Source: Deltaproteobacteria bacterium
GTDB lineage: Bacteria; Desulfobacterota; Dissulfuribacteria; Dissulfuribacterales; UBA3076
Direction of reading: 5' to 3'
DNA: 51,955 nucleotides
NCBI GenBank assembly: GCA_030262715.1
Contig: JAJSZR010000002.1
Location: forward strand, 1 to 51,955
The notes beneath the pieces are model-generated. The model made no database searches. It was not told the DNA's origin and saw only the letters and a list, made by a program, of their open reading frames with translations. Position numbers and translations under genes: made by a program. Shown in pieces: positions 6,593-15,918 of this stretch. Numbering within the stretch: the stretch's first letter is position 1; every line of letters begins with the position of its first letter.

Positions 6593-7026
6593 TAACTTTT
6601 AATTGTAAAAGGATTTTTTACCCTCAGGCTATCGAAGCAAAAACCGTCCTGAAGATCCTCTGAAAGGACCTGCGAACATCCGGCAGTCTTCGCAGCTTGG
6701 AGAATGAGGGCATCCCAGAATGAAATCATATGCTTCCTGTGGAGGAGAATAGCCATAACAACCATATCGAAATCAGGAAGCACTGTTTCAAAAACAGACA
6801 TGTAATTTAAATATTCGAGGGATTCCTCTGTTGAAAGCGGCACTTGAATTTTATGGGTCGCCACGTGATAAAATTCTTGAAGGACCTGAATGCTTATCAC
6901 TCCAGATTCGTTTCGAATATGTTCTTTCAAGATCTGCCGGGCCACATTCCTTTTCTTGTTCTGACCGGGTGATGCATCGATGGAATAAATTAAGATGTTT
7001 GTATCCAGAAAAACCTTATCTTTCAT
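6592..7026 (-). CDS. vapC: VapC-type PIN-domain ribonuclease toxin
   Basis: This 144-residue PIN domain protein begins KVFLDTNILIYSID. The acidic residues expected for metal binding are visible at D8, E51 (QVLQEF), D105 (FWDALI) and D124 (SEDLQDG). VapC toxins are site-specific RNases acting on tRNA or rRNA. The start overlaps the end of the antitoxin gene by 11 bases, the usual VapBC coupling. All active-site positions are kept, so the toxin is probably functional. Confidence 0.9.
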   Translation of the reverse strand: MKDKVFLDTNILIYSIDASPGQNKKRNVARQILKEHIRNESGVISIQVLQEFYHVATHKIQVPLSTEESLEYLNYMSVFETVLPDFDMVVMAILLHRKHMISFWDALILQAAKTAGCSQVLSEDLQDGFCFDSLRVKNPFTIKS

Positions 7027-7246
7027 GAAGCTCGTTCCTGGTCCAGGTCTTCTTTCCTACCCTGGCTTTGCTCCGCCGAAAAAAAGCTTCCAGGCCCTTT
7101 AGGGTGGCCTCACGAGAGAGATCGCTGAGGATAAACTCTTCTAGTCTTTGTCGGACAACGGCATTGATGGACGTTTTCCTTTGGATGGTCAGTCGGCGGG
7201 CCTTTTCCAGAAGTTCGTCTTCGATTTTCAGTGTGATATTGGCCAT
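7016..7246 (-). CDS. vapB: VapB-type ribbon-helix-helix antitoxin
   Basis: This 76-residue protein starts MANITLKIEDELLEKARRLT, a ribbon-helix-helix DNA-binding fold (strand, then two helices with TSINAVVRQRLEEFI). A flexible charged C-terminal half (EATLKGLEAFFRRSKARV) should embrace the toxin. I start at 7246 rather than the longer upstream frame because only from here does the RHH strand begin, and the extra codons lie in the uvrB intergenic region. It should repress its own operon together with VapC. Confidence 0.85.
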   Translation of the reverse strand: MANITLKIEDELLEKARRLTIQRKTSINAVVRQRLEEFILSDLSREATLKGLEAFFRRSKARVGKKTWTRNELHER

Positions 7247-7305
7247 TTTTGGATTCCTATTCTCAGGATAATTTAGAAACAATCTAGCACAAAAGTTGTG
7301 CCAGA

Positions 7306-9348
7306 TCAATGCGGGTCAAAAACATTCCATCTCGGAGTGTTCAGAAGGTTTTTCTTTGGTACCGTCCTAAGTTCTTTGATCCTGTCCCGGAGTTCAGCAG
7401 CTTTCTCAAACCTGTGTTCCTTGGCAGCGGTCTTCATCTCCCGCTCAAGGACTTTGATAAGTTTTTTCACGTCTGGGATGTTCAGCAGCTCTACATAGGG
7501 AGCTGTTGCCTCAGCTATCTGCCTGTCCAACTGCTGCTTTTCCTCATAGATTGAAGAAAGGGCATCTTTAACTGCCTTTTTTATAGTGACCGGAGTAATA
7601 TTATGTATCCGATTGTATTCTATCTGTATCCGGCGCCTCCGTTCGGTTTCCTCCATGGCCCGCTTCATGGAACCTGTGACCTTGTCTGCATAAAGCAGCA
7701 CCATGCCACCGGCATTCCGGCTGGCCCGCCCTGCTGTCTGAATAAGGGACCGTTCCGAACGAAGAAAGCCCTCCTTGTCTGCATCCAGCACTGCTACCAG
7801 GGACACCTCCGGGATATCGAGCCCCTCTCTCAAGAGATTAATTCCTATCAGTACATCAAAGTCACCACGCCTTAGACCCTGGATCAACTGGCTCCTCTCT
7901 ATGGTTTTGATATCCGAATGGAGATATTCAACGCGAATCCCTACTGAGGAATAGTATTCTGTGAGGGCCTCTGCCATCCTCTTTGTCAGGGTAGTGACAA
8001 GGACCCGCTCATCTCTCGCAACGGTTTTTTGTATCTCCTCCATAAGATCATCCACCTGGGTGCCGGCAGGCCTCACTTCTATCGGCGGATCTGCAAGACC
8101 TGTCGGCCTTATGATTTGCTCCACCACGGCTCCTCCTGCCTTTTCAAGCTCATATGGCCCTGGAGTGGCAGAGATGCAAATGACCTGGCCCACGGCCTTT
8201 TCAAACTCGTCAAACCGTAATGGACGGTTGTCAAGGGCTGAGGGAAGTCTGAAACCAAACTCAACAAGGGTCTCTTTCCTGGAACGATCCCCGGCGTACA
8301 TGCCCCTTATCTGAGGAATGCTTATGTGGCTTTCGTCAATGAAGGTTACAAAATCCTTTGGGAAATAGTCCAAAAGTGCAGGAGGTGGCTCTCCCGGGGG
8401 ACGGCCTGAGAGGTGTCTTGCGTAGTTCTCGATCCCATGGCAATAACCCAGTTCCTGAAGCATCTCAAGATCCAGGTTGGTCCTCTGTTCAAGGCGCTGG
8501 GCCTCAACTAATCTATTCTGAGACTCAAAAAACAGGAGTCTTTCGTCCAGCTCTGCCTTGATGCTCAAAATGGCCCGGTCCAATCTGCCTTCAGATGCTA
8601 CATAGTGGCTCGATGGATATATGATGGTTTCTTTCAAGAAAGCAATGGCCTGCCCCTTGAGTGGGTCAATAATACTTATATTTTCGATTTCGTCTCCAAA
8701 GAGTTCGACCCTTATAGCGTATTTATCCTCGTGGGCAGGGAAAACCTCAACTATGTCTCCCCGAACCCTGAAGGTCCCCCGGTGGAAATCGATATCGTTT
8801 CGCTCATACAGCATGGCGACCAGCGAGGCCAGGATTTCTTCTCTGGGACGCTCATCGTCCACCCTCAAGTATAGCTGCATCTGCCGGTATTCTTTAGGAG
8901 AGCCCAGGCCATAGATACATGATACGCTGGCCACAATTATCACATCCCTTCTGGTGAGCAGTGAGTGTGTGGCAGAATGACGAAGCCTGTCAATAAAGTC
9001 ATTGATGGATGAATCCTTCTGAATGTAGGTATCGGATTGAGGTATATATGCCTCTGGCTGGTAGTAATCGTAATAGCTTACAAAATATTCAACTGCGTTT
9101 TCCGGGAAAAGGGTCTTGAATTCCCCGAAGAGCTGCGCAGCAAGGGTCTTGTTCGGTGCAATTACCAGGGCAGGCCGTTGCGCCTGGGTCATTATGTTGG
9201 CCATGGTAAAGGTCTTGCCGGATCCGGTGACTCCAAGGAGTGTCTGAAGGCAAAGGCCTTTTTGAAGGCCTTCGGCAAGGGTGACAATGGCTCCTGGCTG
9301 GTCTCCGCAGGGAGAGAAATCTGAGTATAGACGAAAAGGCAAATTCAT
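7306..9348 (-). CDS. uvrB: UvrABC system protein B (excinuclease subunit)
   Basis: The protein of about 680 residues is the damage-verification helicase of nucleotide excision repair. Visible motifs are Walker A GVTGSGKT, the beta-hairpin [20 protein letters not shown] that inserts behind lesions, the DEAD-like box FIDESHIS, helicase motifs [12 protein letters not shown] and QTAGRASRN, and the C-terminal UVR domain ([14 protein letters not shown]) that contacts UvrC. The start at 9348 is chosen because [18 protein letters not shown] matches the family N-terminus; starts 21 or 23 codons upstream are open but have no better ribosome binding site. It is transcribed divergently from glnS across a MITE copy. 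Confidence 0.96.
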   Translation of the reverse strand: MNLPFRLYSDFSPCGDQPGAIVTLAEGLQKGLCLQTLLGVTGSGKTFTMANIMTQAQRPALVIAPNKTLAAQLFGEFKTLFPENAVEYFVSYYDYYQPEAYIPQSDTYIQKDSSINDFIDRLRHSATHSLLTRRDVIIVASVSCIYGLGSPKEYRQMQLYLRVDDERPREEILASLVAMLYERNDIDFHRGTFRVRGDIVEVFPAHEDKYAIRVELFGDEIENISIIDPLKGQAIAFLKETIIYPSSHYVASEGRLDRAILSIKAELDERLLFFESQNRLVEAQRLEQRTNLDLEMLQELGYCHGIENYARHLSGRPPGEPPPALLDYFPKDFVTFIDESHISIPQIRGMYAGDRSRKETLVEFGFRLPSALDNRPLRFDEFEKAVGQVICISATPGPYELEKAGGAVVEQIIRPTGLADPPIEVRPAGTQVDDLMEEIQKTVARDERVLVTTLTKRMAEALTEYYSSVGIRVEYLHSDIKTIERSQLIQGLRRGDFDVLIGINLLREGLDIPEVSLVAVLDADKEGFLRSERSLIQTAGRASRNAGGMVLLYADKVTGSMKRAMEETERRRRIQIEYNRIHNITPVTIKKAVKDALSSIYEEKQQLDRQIAEATAPYVELLNIPDVKKLIKVLEREMKTAAKEHRFEKAAELRDRIKELRTVPKKNLLNTPRWNVFDPH

Positions 9349-9434
9349 TGTCGCGTCTGCTTGTGGTTTTGTTGCTTCACCATTAGAATCAAACCGCAAA
9401 AAAGTTCCCATATTCAATAAACTCTATAAATAAC

Positions 9435-9642
9435 GGCGTCCTTCACGACAAGTCAAAAGTAGTTTACACTTTGTTGATCTTGTATTTTGGCGATGAAATT
9501 TGAAACTTGAAATTGGGAAAAACACAAAGATGTAGATGAATTACCTAATTTCGAATTTCGAATTTCCAGTTTCGACATCGGCATTCAATTCGATAATGCA
9601 CACTTTTTCAAAAAAAGTGTAAACTGGTGAATGAAGGATGTC
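9435..9642. repeat. MITE family 1, copy A, in the uvrB/glnS divergent region
   Basis: This is an inverted-repeat element of 208 bp. Outer ends GGCGTCCTTC and GAAGGATGTC are inverted, as are subterminal AGTTTACACTTT and AAAGTGTAAACT. The interior holds GAAATTTG/GAAATTGG tracts and TTTCGAATTTCGAATTTCC. It is flanked by TAAATAAC (left) and TAAATCAC (right), which match at 7 of 8 bases and are read as a target-site duplication. There is no coding capacity. It must lie within or next to both divergent promoters. Confidence 0.8.
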
Positions 9643-9703
9643 TAAATCACTATAGGGAGCCGCTTGCAAAACTCAAGAGAAAGACGGAAACGGAGCCGCA
9701 GAT

Positions 9704-11416
9704 ATGACCACGACCGATTCTCATCCATCATCTGACTTCATTCGCGATATCATCGCAGAGGACTTGAGGATAAACAAGAATGAAGGTCGAGTTGTGACCC
9801 GGTTCCCACCAGAGCCGAACGGCTATCTCCATATCGGACACGCCAAGTCCATCTGCCTCAATTTTGGAATTGCTGCGGAAAACAAAGGTGGCGTCTGCCA
9901 CCTGCGTTTTGATGACACAGATCCCGGCAAGGAAGACATTGAATATATTGAGTCGATCAAAAGAGACGTCAAGTGGCTTGGTTTTGACTGGGGCAAACAT
10001 CTCTACTATGCATCCGACTACTTTGATCAGTTGTATGAGTATGCGGTTCAGTTAATAAAAAAAGGGAGGGCCTATGTCTGCAGCCTGAGCCCGGAGGAAG
10101 TCAAAGAATACCGCGGCACATTGACTGAGCCCGGCAAGGACAGCCCGTATCGCTCGCGTCCGGTGGAGGAGAACCTGGACTTGTTTGCGCGCATGCGCGC
10201 AGGAGAATTTGGGGACGGAACTCACATACTCAGGGCAAAAATTGATATGGCATCTCCGAATCTGAATATGCGGGATCCGGCCATCTATCGTATTAAACGG
10301 ATGCCGCATCACAGGACAGGCGACAAGTGGTGCATTTATCCCATGTATGACTACACTCACTGCCTTTCTGATTCCATCGAAGGGATCACACATTCCATCT
10401 GTACGCTGGAATTTGAGGATCATCGCCCCTTATACGACTGGGTGCTCGACCAATTGGACGTTGAGTGTCATCCCCAGCAGATCGAGTTTGCCCGCCTCAA
10501 TCTCAGCTACACCATCATGAGCAAGCGAAAGCTTATGAAACTGGTGGAATCCGGTGCTGTCACCGGATGGGATGATCCGCGGATGCCTACGATATCCGGT
10601 CTGCGGAGACGTGGATACACCCCGAAGTCGATCCGGGATTTTTGTGAGCGTATCGGAGTAGCAAAGAGGGACAGCACGGTCGATGTGGCGCTGCTCGAAC
10701 ACTGTGTGCGCCAGGATCTGAATCAAAAGGCACTACGTGTCATGGGGGTGTTGCGTCCGCTCAAGGTGGTCATAGAAAACTACCAGGAAAATCAGATGGA
10801 AGAACTGGAGGCCGTCAACAACCCTGAAGACGCTGGAATGGGCTGCAGGAAAGTTCCTTTTTCAAGGGTGCTGTATATAGAACAGGAAGACTTTCGTGAA
10901 GATCCGCCGAAAAAGTACTTCCGCCTGGCCCCGGGCCGGGAGGTGCGGCTGAGATACGCATATTATATAAAGTGTGTTGGAGTAAAAAAGGATGAACGGA
11001 CCGGCGAAATAATAGAGCTGCGCTGCACCTTTGATCCTGAAACTCGAGGCGGTGGAGCTCCGGATGGACGTAAGGTCAAGGCAACATTGCATTGGGTTTC
11101 GGCTGCCCACTCACTCGATGCCGAAGTACGCCTGTACGATCATCTCTTCCTGAAAGCAAATCCCGATGAAGTAAAGGATGGCACTGATTTCAGAGCGAAT
11201 TTGAATCCGAACTCCCTGGAGACCTTGACGTCGTGCCGTGTGGAGCCGAGTCTGGCAAACGCGACACCAGGGAGTCGTTACCAATTTGAGAGACAGGGCT
11301 ATTTCTGCGTGGATACTCAAGACTCTTCTGATGAATCACTGGTGTTCAATCGCACGGTGACGTTGCGTGATCCCTGGGCCAAGATCGAAAAAGCCATGAA
11401 AAACAAACCGCGATAG
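9704..11416 (+). CDS. glnS: Glutaminyl-tRNA synthetase
   Basis: This 570-residue class I synthetase charges tRNA-Gln directly. The Rossmann-fold signature [17 protein letters not shown] (about 33-49) includes HIGH, and IMSKRKL is the KMSKS-loop equivalent. GlnRS-specific features follow: the [20 protein letters not shown] junction into the two C-terminal beta-barrel anticodon-binding domains. Length is normal. It lies 130 bp upstream of gltX with a palindromic repeat between them, so the two may be co-transcribed. Confidence 0.97.
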   Translation: MTTTDSHPSSDFIRDIIAEDLRINKNEGRVVTRFPPEPNGYLHIGHAKSICLNFGIAAENKGGVCHLRFDDTDPGKEDIEYIESIKRDVKWLGFDWGKHLYYASDYFDQLYEYAVQLIKKGRAYVCSLSPEEVKEYRGTLTEPGKDSPYRSRPVEENLDLFARMRAGEFGDGTHILRAKIDMASPNLNMRDPAIYRIKRMPHHRTGDKWCIYPMYDYTHCLSDSIEGITHSICTLEFEDHRPLYDWVLDQLDVECHPQQIEFARLNLSYTIMSKRKLMKLVESGAVTGWDDPRMPTISGLRRRGYTPKSIRDFCERIGVAKRDSTVDVALLEHCVRQDLNQKALRVMGVLRPLKVVIENYQENQMEELEAVNNPEDAGMGCRKVPFSRVLYIEQEDFREDPPKKYFRLAPGREVRLRYAYYIKCVGVKKDERTGEIIELRCTFDPETRGGGAPDGRKVKATLHWVSAAHSLDAEVRLYDHLFLKANPDEVKDGTDFRANLNPNSLETLTSCRVEPSLANATPGSRYQFERQGYFCVDTQDSSDESLVFNRTVTLRDPWAKIEKAMKNKPR

Positions 11417-11440
11417 GCTCAGAAACAATTAAGTTAAATA

Positions 11441-11525
11441 GGACACAGATTTTCGCAGATATACACAGATAATAATATTATTCATAGATTTGATAATCTA
11501 TGTTCATCTGTGTCCAAAAATGGAA
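11441..11525. repeat. Palindromic repeat between glnS and gltX
   Basis: The ends GGACACAGAT and ATCTGTGTCC are exact inverse complements. Inside are a direct CGCAGATATACACAGAT stretch and a small hairpin TAGATT-TGAT-AATCTA. Related CACAGAT repeats are common between genes in many bacterial genomes. An 85-bp stem-loop here could influence read-through from glnS to gltX. Confidence 0.65.
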
Positions 11526-11548
11526 ATTCCTGTTAAGGATACAGCAAC

Positions 11549-13090
11549 ATGCAATCTCAGGACTACGATAAAACCAAGGACAACATACGTGTCCGATTTG
11601 CCCCGAGCCCCACTGGGTATCTCCATATTGGCGGGGCCCGTACTGCTATATATAACTGGCTCTTTGCCAAAAAACATAAGGGCGTTTTTATATTGAGAAT
11701 CGAGGACACAGACATCGAACGTTCCACAACCGATTCCATCCAGGGGATCATAGATGGGCTCGATTGGCTGGGGCTCAATTGGGACGAGGGTCCGTATTTT
11801 CAGTCGAAATACATTGAGGAGCATAAGAAGGCTGCTATGCGGCTGGTTGAAACAGGCCATGCCTACAAGTGTTTCTGCACCAAGGAAGAACTCGATGTAA
11901 AGAGGAAGGCCGCTTTGGCAGCCAAACAGTCTGTTCAATACGACAGGACCTGCAGGAGGCTCACATCAGAGGCTATAGCTGCCAAAGAGGCCCAGGGGAT
12001 TCCTTATGTCATTCGCTTCAAGGTACCTGAACAACAAGGTGCGGTATATTTCAATGACTCGGTCTACGGGCCGATTGAAAAGCAATATCAGGATATTGAG
12101 GATTTTGTTATAGTGCGATCTGATGGCTCTCCGCTGTATCTCCTTTCAAACGCCGTGGACGACATCCGGGATGGAATCACCCATGTGATCCGGGGGCAGG
12201 ACGGCCTTGCCAATACTCCCAGGCAGATCCTTATCTATGAGGCCTTAGGAGCAAGACCTCCGGTATTCGCCCACATGCCTCTTACCCTGGACCTCAAGAA
12301 GCGAAAGATATCCAAGCGGACTCATGGTGAACTGGTATCAGTGCAGTTTTACAGGGATCATGGATTTCTGCCATGGGCCCTTGTGAACTACCTTGTGCTT
12401 CTCGGCTGGCACACCCCTGATGACCGCGAGATATTCAGCAGGGAGGAGCTGATAGATGCCTTCTCACTTGAGGGCATAGGCCGGGCAAATTCTATATTCA
12501 ATTACACTCCGGGAGATCCAAAGTTTTTCACAGACCCCAAGGCCCTTTCAATAAATTCCCATTTTCTGAGGACATTGCCCATAGAAGAGATCGCCGAATC
12601 TGTAAAAGAGGAATTCATCACAGCGGGCATCTGGGACCCGGCATATGATGGGACAAAAAGGCAGTGGTTTCTTGCTACCCTGGATCTAATAAGGAGTCGT
12701 TTTCATACCTTCAAAGACTTTGCAGACATGGGAAGGGCATACTTCTCAGAGGACTTTCCCGTTGACCCCAAGGCCTTCAAAAAAAATGTGCTCAAGCATG
12801 AGGACCTCAAAGATTGGTTGCCGCAGCTTGCAGACCGCATGGAGCAGATCGATGCCTGGACAGTCGAAACCACTGAAGAGGTTATAAGGGTCTTTGCACA
12901 AGGGCTTGAAGTAAAGCCAGGTATCATTATCAATGCCATTCGCACTGTGGTTACAGGCCAGTTAGCGGGCCCGGGCATATTTGATGTGCTCAAAGCCATT
13001 GGAAAAGATCGGGTAGTCAAGAGGCTTCGCGGGGTACGTGAGCTGTTTACAAAGCACCGGGAGTCTTCACTACAATCCATTAAAGGATGA
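11549..13090 (+). CDS. gltX: Glutamyl-tRNA synthetase
   Basis: The protein has 513 residues. RVRFAPSPTGYLHIGGARTA carries the HIGH motif and DLKKRKISKR the KMSKS-type loop. CFC at about 110 and the later YDRTC suggest a partial zinc-binding SWIM-like region. The C-terminal helical anticodon-binding domain is complete (EVKPGIIINAIRTVVTGQ). Presence of GlnRS next door implies that this GluRS is the discriminating type, although the residue that sets this was not checked. It is followed by a strong hairpin between convergent transcription units. Confidence 0.97.
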   Translation: MQSQDYDKTKDNIRVRFAPSPTGYLHIGGARTAIYNWLFAKKHKGVFILRIEDTDIERSTTDSIQGIIDGLDWLGLNWDEGPYFQSKYIEEHKKAAMRLVETGHAYKCFCTKEELDVKRKAALAAKQSVQYDRTCRRLTSEAIAAKEAQGIPYVIRFKVPEQQGAVYFNDSVYGPIEKQYQDIEDFVIVRSDGSPLYLLSNAVDDIRDGITHVIRGQDGLANTPRQILIYEALGARPPVFAHMPLTLDLKKRKISKRTHGELVSVQFYRDHGFLPWALVNYLVLLGWHTPDDREIFSREELIDAFSLEGIGRANSIFNYTPGDPKFFTDPKALSINSHFLRTLPIEEIAESVKEEFITAGIWDPAYDGTKRQWFLATLDLIRSRFHTFKDFADMGRAYFSEDFPVDPKAFKKNVLKHEDLKDWLPQLADRMEQIDAWTVETTEEVIRVFAQGLEVKPGIIINAIRTVVTGQLAGPGIFDVLKAIGKDRVVKRLRGVRELFTKHRESSLQSIKG

Positions 13091-13126
13091 CAACAAGAAA
13101 CATGCTCACAACTTACTTAGGTGTTT

Positions 13127-13163
13127 AGGTTGAAGGCTGTTAGATCACTTCAGCCTTCAACCT
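13127..13163. terminator. Hairpin between gltX and the spy-like gene
   Basis: AGGTTGAAGGCTG (13127-13139) and CAGCCTTCAACCT (13151-13163) form a perfect 13-bp stem with an 11-base loop. It sits between convergent genes, but no U-run follows on either strand. It may block transcription weakly, or it may be a dispersed palindrome. Confidence 0.45.
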
Positions 13164-13201
13164 CCCACCTTCAGTCTATCACCTGAGTAGTTACCATGGT
13201 T

Positions 13202-13681
13202 TTAGCGTAAGTTGCCGCCCTTGCAACTTCCCTTGTGCCCTCTAGGACCGCTTCCCCCAACCTGAAGCTGCATCACATCCATTTTTCTCTTCTGTTCCGG
13301 CGTGAGTATCGAGAGAAGATAGATCACTGATTTCGTACGAGCGGCGATCATCTTGCCCTTTAATTCACCAATTTGTCCAGCCAGTATATCTACCCTGGAC
13401 AGGTTTGGTTCGTCCTCACCCGTCTCGCTCCTGAGATCGACCCAGAGGGTCTGTAATTCCGCCCGCAGCTTGATCATCTGTTTCTGACTCTTTATACGTT
13501 CCTCTTTCAGTTTTTTGACCTGATCTGCAGTCAGATCGAGATTGGCCATTATTTGAGGGCCGGCCTTTATTACTTCAGGACCGTCCTGGCCTCCAGGTCC
13601 AAACGCACTTGCATTCCCTGCTGAGAACACCAGCCCCATAACAAGCAACATCACCATTACAGTCCTTGCATTTTTTCTCAT
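13202..13681 (-). CDS. Spy/CpxP-family periplasmic protein
   Basis: This 159-residue protein has a clear signal peptide (VMVMLLVMGLVFSAGNASAF) and the two LTxxQ motifs of the Spy/CpxP/ZraP fold (LDLTADQVKKLKEERIKSQ and LTPEQKRKMD). Members are cradle-shaped periplasmic chaperones or stress sensors. The C-terminal tail is rich in Gly, Lys and one Cys and could bind metal. It is the third gene after an ECF sigma factor and its anti-sigma factor, so it is likely a regulon member acting in envelope stress. Confidence 0.82.
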   Translation of the reverse strand: MRKNARTVMVMLLVMGLVFSAGNASAFGPGGQDGPEVIKAGPQIMANLDLTADQVKKLKEERIKSQKQMIKLRAELQTLWVDLRSETGEDEPNLSRVDILAGQIGELKGKMIAARTKSVIYLLSILTPEQKRKMDVMQLQVGGSGPRGHKGSCKGGNLR

Positions 13682-13724
13682 TTTGATTTCTCCTTTTTTG
13701 TGTGTATTTTCTTGCGTTGTATCT

Positions 13725-14198
13725 TTAAATCAACAGCTTAGCTACTTCAGGCGGTATTCCAAACTCCTCATAATCAGAGGCATTGTCTTCTGAATAGACC
13801 TCCGTATTCCCAAAGCCAAGGACTTCGAGGTTCTCGGCATAGCCTGCCAGGACCTCCTGCTCAGTCATATGAATACGGGGGCCAAAAAACGCAGGCATGT
13901 ATAGGACCAGCATGATTATGACTGCTCCAACCAAGGCGGGCGCGATCCACCACCAGTACCTTGGAGCTGAAGGCTCGGGTTCCCTGGCGGCGTGGCGTAA
14001 GATACGCTGTACCAGGTCTTGAGGAGGATCGATGTCGGTGCCTTCACTTAAGGCCATAACGGATCGTTTAAACTCCTCAGCGACCTGACGGCAGGCGGCA
14101 CATTTCGCCAGATGCGCATCAAGCGCCTCTTTCTTTCCAGGAGATAAAATACCCAACTCTTGTTCGGCAAGCCGTTTTTCGACTTTACTGCATCTCAT
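13725..14198 (-). CDS. Membrane anti-sigma factor with zinc-finger (zf-HC2)
   Basis: In this 157-residue protein the N-terminal anti-sigma domain shows C3, H29, C33 and C36 (AHLAKCAACR), the HxxxCxxC zinc site of the ZAS group. One transmembrane helix follows (WWWIAPALVGAVIIMLVLYM, about 82-101), then a short periplasmic part. It should hold the upstream sigma factor at the membrane until a stress signal arrives. The start lies two bases after the sigma stop codon. The acidic C-terminal segment may be the sensing part; no protease-site motif is recognised. Confidence 0.85.
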   Translation of the reverse strand: MRCSKVEKRLAEQELGILSPGKKEALDAHLAKCAACRQVAEEFKRSVMALSEGTDIDPPQDLVQRILRHAAREPEPSAPRYWWWIAPALVGAVIIMLVLYMPAFFGPRIHMTEQEVLAGYAENLEVLGFGNTEVYSEDNASDYEEFGIPPEVAKLLI

Positions 14199-14200
14199 GT

Positions 14201-14740
14201 TTACTCACCTCCCAATGCCTGATAGGCCCTATGAAAGGCCTTCAGACCTCTGCTCATACGGGATTTCACTGTTCCTAGTGATATGCCCTGGATCTGAGCC
14301 ATTTCCTGCAGGTTCAAATCCAACCCAAAGCGTAAGGCCAGGCCTTCCCTGTATTTGGGTTTCACCTTTTGAAGTGCCTGCCGTACACGCAAATTCCGTT
14401 CGCGCTTAAGCATCTCCTGTTCTGCCTGCGGTTCAATCGCAAGTTCTGGCGGCTCGTCGTTAGTCGGGATCTCGCGTCGGCGGCGTAATCGATCGCGGCC
14501 CAGGTTTGTAACTACCTTAAAGAGCCAGTTTTCAAAGGGCCGCTTAGGATCGTAACGTCCTCTTTGCTCAAATATCCGGAGAAAAGCATCTTGCGTAAAG
14601 TCGGCCGCTTCATCGGTCTGACCAAAGAGCCGTAGGCCCAGCCGGAATATTTTTTCCTGATAGTGCTCTATGATCATTCGGAAGGCCTCCATGTCACCTG
14701 CCTGGAACCGGACAAGTGTCTCAGGACCGATAGAGGACAT
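14201..14740 (-). CDS. ECF sigma-70 family RNA polymerase sigma factor
   Basis: The protein has 179 residues. Region 2 (DEAADFTQDAFLRIFEQRGR and FENWLFKVVTNLGRDRLRRR) and region 4 (LALRFGLDLNLQEMAQIQGI, then SLGTVKSRMSRGLKAFHRAY) are complete, and region 3 is absent as expected for the ECF class. The start at 14740 is supported by AGGAG eight bases upstream. It heads a three-gene unit with its anti-sigma factor and a Spy-like protein, indicating an envelope-stress response of RpoE type. Confidence 0.9.
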   Translation of the reverse strand: MSSIGPETLVRFQAGDMEAFRMIIEHYQEKIFRLGLRLFGQTDEAADFTQDAFLRIFEQRGRYDPKRPFENWLFKVVTNLGRDRLRRRREIPTNDEPPELAIEPQAEQEMLKRERNLRVRQALQKVKPKYREGLALRFGLDLNLQEMAQIQGISLGTVKSRMSRGLKAFHRAYQALGGE

Positions 14741-14821
14741 ATTTTTCTCCTTTCTATATATACGCATGAATTAGGGAAAAGGTTCCAACTTTTAAGATTT
14801 TGTTTCCGGGTAAGATGAAAG

Positions 14822-14988
14822 GTAAGCGTTTACGAAATTGGAAATTGGAAATTGGAAATTTGGATAAGTGGAACAAAAAGGTTCAGAACATCGTGGGCTA
14901 TCAGTAATACGATCATCTAAAGCAGTACAAAAGCATGAAGACCAAATTTCCAATTTCTAATTTCAAGTTTCAAGCCGTGAACGGCTAC
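14822..14988 (+). repeat. GAAATTG-heptad element, copy E1
   Basis: The element starts GTAAGCGTTTACG, followed by three GAAATTG heptads and a fourth variant. A 75-base core (GGATAAGTGGAACAAAAAGG at its left, CAGTACAAAAGCATGAAG at its right) comes next, then the inverse tract and the hairpin AGCCGTGAACGGCT. GATGAAAG stands directly at both outer edges (14814-14821 and 14989-14996; the match extends to GATGAAAGGT), consistent with target duplication. The core's right part matches the 3' end of the four-helix-bundle ORF near 50.9 kb. No product is encoded. Confidence 0.75.
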
Positions 14989-15060
14989 GATGAAAGGTGG
15001 GCTTGCGAGATATCCACTTCAATGATGTCGCTGGCTCAAAAAGGACTTTTTTCAGCGGAA

Positions 15061-15918
15061 TCATATCTCGTCTGCCCTGAGCAACCGTATAACTCGTTCC
15101 AGATCCTGGACAGAACGATAGCGTATCTCCAACCTGCCGCCCTTTTTGGTCTGCACTATTTTTACCTTAGAACCAAGTCTGCGAGTCAGGTCTTCGCAAA
15201 GATTCTTGATGTCAGGATCTTCCTTTCTAACTCTTGCACTTAGCCTTTTTCCTTTGGCTAATCGACGGGCCAGGGCCTCTGCCTTGCGTACGGAAAGACT
15301 TTTTTTAATTATCTGGTCTCTTAACTCCTTTTGCCTTTCAGGATCCTCCACCGTCAAAAGGGCCCGGGTATGGCCCATGCTGAGCCGTCCATCAAGCAGA
15401 TCGGTTTGAGCATAGCCGGGTAAATTGAGAAGTCTCAGGAAATTGGCCACAGTGGACCTTTCCCTTCCCACTCTTGAGGCTACCTGGGACTGTGTAAGTC
15501 CCAGCTCATTAATAAGCCTGCCATAGGCCATAGCCTCTTCCAGGGGGTTCAAATCGTCTCTCTGGATATTCTCAACCAGTGCCAGCTCAAGAGGCTCGTC
15601 CGGGCTCACGTCCTTTATGACCACAGGGACCGCCTTAAGCCCGGCCTTTTGGGCCGCCCTCCACCGTCTTTCGCCGACTATCAGCTCATAAACACCATCA
15701 ACCTGGCAGACCACCAGGGGCTGAAGGACCCCTTTCTCCTTGATGGATCTGGCAAGGCCTTCAAGGGAATCATGATCCATACGCCTTCGCGGCTGATCGG
15801 GATTCGGCCGGATCTTTTCTATGGGACAGAGGAAAAATCCGGGACTCTCTAAATCATATATGTCTTCTGTAGATAGAAGGGCTCCAAGCCCTTTGCCTAA
15901 TCCCCTTTTGGGCTTCAT
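15061..15918 (-). CDS. parB: Chromosome-partitioning protein ParB
   Basis: The protein has 285 residues. The CTPase/ParB motif region contains LQPLVVC and ELIVGERRWRAAQKAG (GERRxRA), followed by the helix-turn-helix LTQSQVASRVGRERSTVANF that binds parS, and a C-terminal dimerisation domain ending ERVIRLLRADEI. The ATG overlaps the parA stop as TGATG, so translation is coupled. No parS-like 16-mer was found by eye in the window. Confidence 0.95.
   Translation of the reverse strand: MKPKRGLGKGLGALLSTEDIYDLESPGFFLCPIEKIRPNPDQPRRRMDHDSLEGLARSIKEKGVLQPLVVCQVDGVYELIVGERRWRAAQKAGLKAVPVVIKDVSPDEPLELALVENIQRDDLNPLEEAMAYGRLINELGLTQSQVASRVGRERSTVANFLRLLNLPGYAQTDLLDGRLSMGHTRALLTVEDPERQKELRDQIIKKSLSVRKAEALARRLAKGKRLSARVRKEDPDIKNLCEDLTRRLGSKVKIVQTKKGGRLEIRYRSVQDLERVIRLLRADEI

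Noticed and set aside
13127..13163. Hairpin after gltX as a strong rho-independent terminator.
   Set aside because: No U-run follows on either strand, so it is listed only as a weak or bidirectional structure.
14834..14975. The regular GAAATTG units could suggest a CRISPR array.
   Set aside because: Units of seven bases without spacers of constant length are not CRISPR; no cas genes occur.
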